7,269 bases of DNA. It comes from an uncultured Clostridiaceae bacterium. Lineage in GTDB: Bacteria; Bacillota; Clostridia; Lachnospirales; Lachnospiraceae. The position numbers and the translations under genes are program-made. The notes under the pieces were generated by a model. It saw only the letters and a program-made list of their open reading frames with translations, was not told the DNA's origin and searched no databases. Numbering within the stretch: the first letter of the stretch is position 1; the number at the start of each line of letters is the position of its first letter. Shown here one piece after another: positions 6,685 through 7,269 of the stretch. The stretch is taken from assembly GCA_949841235.1 (NCBI GenBank), contig CATKZA010000081.1, positions 1 through 7,269 on the forward strand, written 5' to 3'.

Positions 6685-6708
6685 AGTATCCGAGCAGTTT
6701 CCTATACT
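6681..6708 (+). promoter_or_regulatory. Possible internal promoter before the adaptor gene
   Basis: TTGAAG (6681-6686, 4 of 6 to TTGACA), a 16-bp spacer and TATACT (6703-6708, 5 of 6 to TATAAT) make a reasonable sigma-A promoter overlapping the stop codon of the second permease gene. The spacer and -10 fall within the 16-bp repeat also found at 4827-4842. A transcript would start near 6715 and carry two hairpins in its leader. Confidence 0.4.
6692..6707 (+). repeat. 16-bp direct repeat, copy 2
   Basis: GAGCAGTTTCCTATAC is identical to 4827-4842, 1865 bp away. Here too it lies just after one transport gene and before the next. The flanks show weaker shared bases (GAA upstream, ATTA downstream), which suggests the shared unit is slightly longer but diverged. 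Confidence 0.65.
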
Positions 6709-6720
6709 AAATTATTTCAC

Positions 6721-6741
6721 AACACAAACTATGTTTGTGTT
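6721..6741 (+). repeat. Perfect 9-bp hairpin in the adaptor leader
   Basis: AACACAAAC (6721-6729) and GTTTGTGTT (6733-6741) are perfect inverted arms around a 3-nt loop, TAT. No U-tract follows directly. The right arm can alternatively pair with the next hairpin: GTTTGTG (6733-6739) with CACAAAC (6760-6766). Confidence 0.7.
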
Positions 6742-6742
6742 T

Positions 6743-6769
6743 CAAGATTTGTGCTAACGCACAAACTTG
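6743..6769 (+). repeat. Second hairpin in the adaptor leader, GCTAAC-centred
   Basis: CAAG plus TTTGTGC (6743-6754, one bulged A) pairs with GCACAAA plus CTTG (6759-6769), 11 pairs with a 4-nt loop, TAAC. It ends 16 nt before the ribosome binding site of the adaptor gene. Its centre reads GCTAAC, as does the centre of the long palindrome at 5709-5775. Confidence 0.65.
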
Positions 6770-6796
6770 CAGACTGAGTAAGAATGGAGGATCATT

Positions 6797-7269
6797 ATGC
6801 AGAAAATAAAACATGCCGCTTTTTGGCTCAAGGGACTGGGCGTTCTCTTAGCCGCCATGTTCCTATTTACCATAATATCTCGGGCAACGGATTCCATCAC
6901 CGTAGCGAAAGTAAGCGTCAGCACCCCCACTTCCCGAAAGCTGCAATACACCATTTCGGCAGAAGGCAGGGCGGAGAAGAATCAGGAAATCTCCGTCATC
7001 ACCCAACCGGATATTCTGGTGAGGAGCGTTCTGGTCAATGCGGGTCAGCGGGTGGAGAAGGGGGATGTGCTGGCGATACTTGATTTGGCCCATCTGAAAG
7101 AGCAGATTGAGGATATCCTCGGCGAGAAAAGGGTACTAGAATTGCAGAACCAAGCCTTGGAGCAAAACAGGGAACAGGAACGGCAAAGCAAGCAAAAGGC
7201 AATCCTTCGGGCAAAGTCCGATTACAGCCAAGTACAGAAAAAAAATAATCGGGCCCTTCAGAAGGCACA
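6797..7269 (+). CDS. HlyD/MacA-type membrane-fusion adaptor, N-terminal part
   Basis: This is a partial gene: 157 codons are present and the reading frame is open to the right edge. The start ATG at 6797 is preceded by GGAGG at 6-nt spacing. Residues about 9-28 form a single membrane anchor; the rest should be extracytoplasmic. A beta-strand region leads into half of a biotinyl/lipoyl-like motif, SVLVNAGQRVEKGDVLAILD (77-96), a hallmark of membrane-fusion adaptors. After it (about 97-157) the chain is rich in Glu, Gln, Lys and Leu, as in the first arm of the coiled-coil hairpin. Such adaptors work with an exporter, commonly a MacB-like ABC transporter, whose genes would be expected just downstream. 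Finding it behind an importer's permeases is unusual. Family assignment is firm; the partner exporter is not visible. Confidence 0.88.
   Translation, partial: MQKIKHAAFWLKGLGVLLAAMFLFTIISRATDSITVAKVSVSTPTSRKLQYTISAEGRAEKNQEISVITQPDILVRSVLVNAGQRVEKGDVLAILDLAHLKEQIEDILGEKRVLELQNQALEQNREQERQSKQKAILRAKSDYSQVQKKNNRALQKA

Noticed and set aside
6740..6747. A single TTTCAAGA in the adaptor leader as a third regulator operator.
   Set aside because: No second octamer occurs 11 bp on either side, and the bases are already part of the two hairpins; a lone 8-mer can arise by chance.

Overview
The window looks like a chromosomal segment of a low-to-moderate GC Gram-positive bacterium. A gut-type Clostridia member (Lachnospiraceae-like) is my best guess. 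This rests on purine-rich AGGAGG-type ribosome binding sites, frequent TTG and GTG starts, a lipoprotein (not periplasmic) solute-binding protein, and the style of the two-component pair. The genus cannot be fixed from the sequence alone.

Layout. The left part (about 79-2188) is a two-component system on the minus strand: an OmpR/PhoB-type response regulator (TTG start at 2188) followed by its sensor histidine kinase, closed by an intrinsic terminator at 79-108. A 285-bp divergent control region (2189-2473) separates it from a plus-strand cluster. That cluster is a large lipoprotein solute-binding protein (771 aa) with an extra N-terminal beta-propeller-like half, a MalF-type permease, a MalG-type permease, and the first 157 residues of a HlyD/MacA-type membrane-fusion (adaptor) protein that runs off the right edge. 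No ATP-binding subunit lies in the window.

How the parts may work together. The divergent region holds two copies of one operator design: the octamer TTTYAAGA repeated with 11-bp periodicity. One copy faces the regulator gene and the other faces the binding-protein gene. This is the geometry expected for an OmpR-family regulator, so the simplest model is that the two-component system controls both itself and the transport cluster. The transport cluster mixes a CUT1-type importer (binding protein plus two permeases) with an exporter-type adaptor, an unusual pairing. The substrate is unknown.

The gaps inside the plus-strand cluster carry structure. A 16-bp direct repeat containing a TATAC -10-like core lies before the first permease gene and before the adaptor gene. 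A 27-bp-arm palindrome begins in the stop codon of the first permease gene. Two consecutive hairpins lie in front of the adaptor gene and could also pair with each other in an alternative way. These features suggest that expression within the cluster is uncoupled gene by gene.
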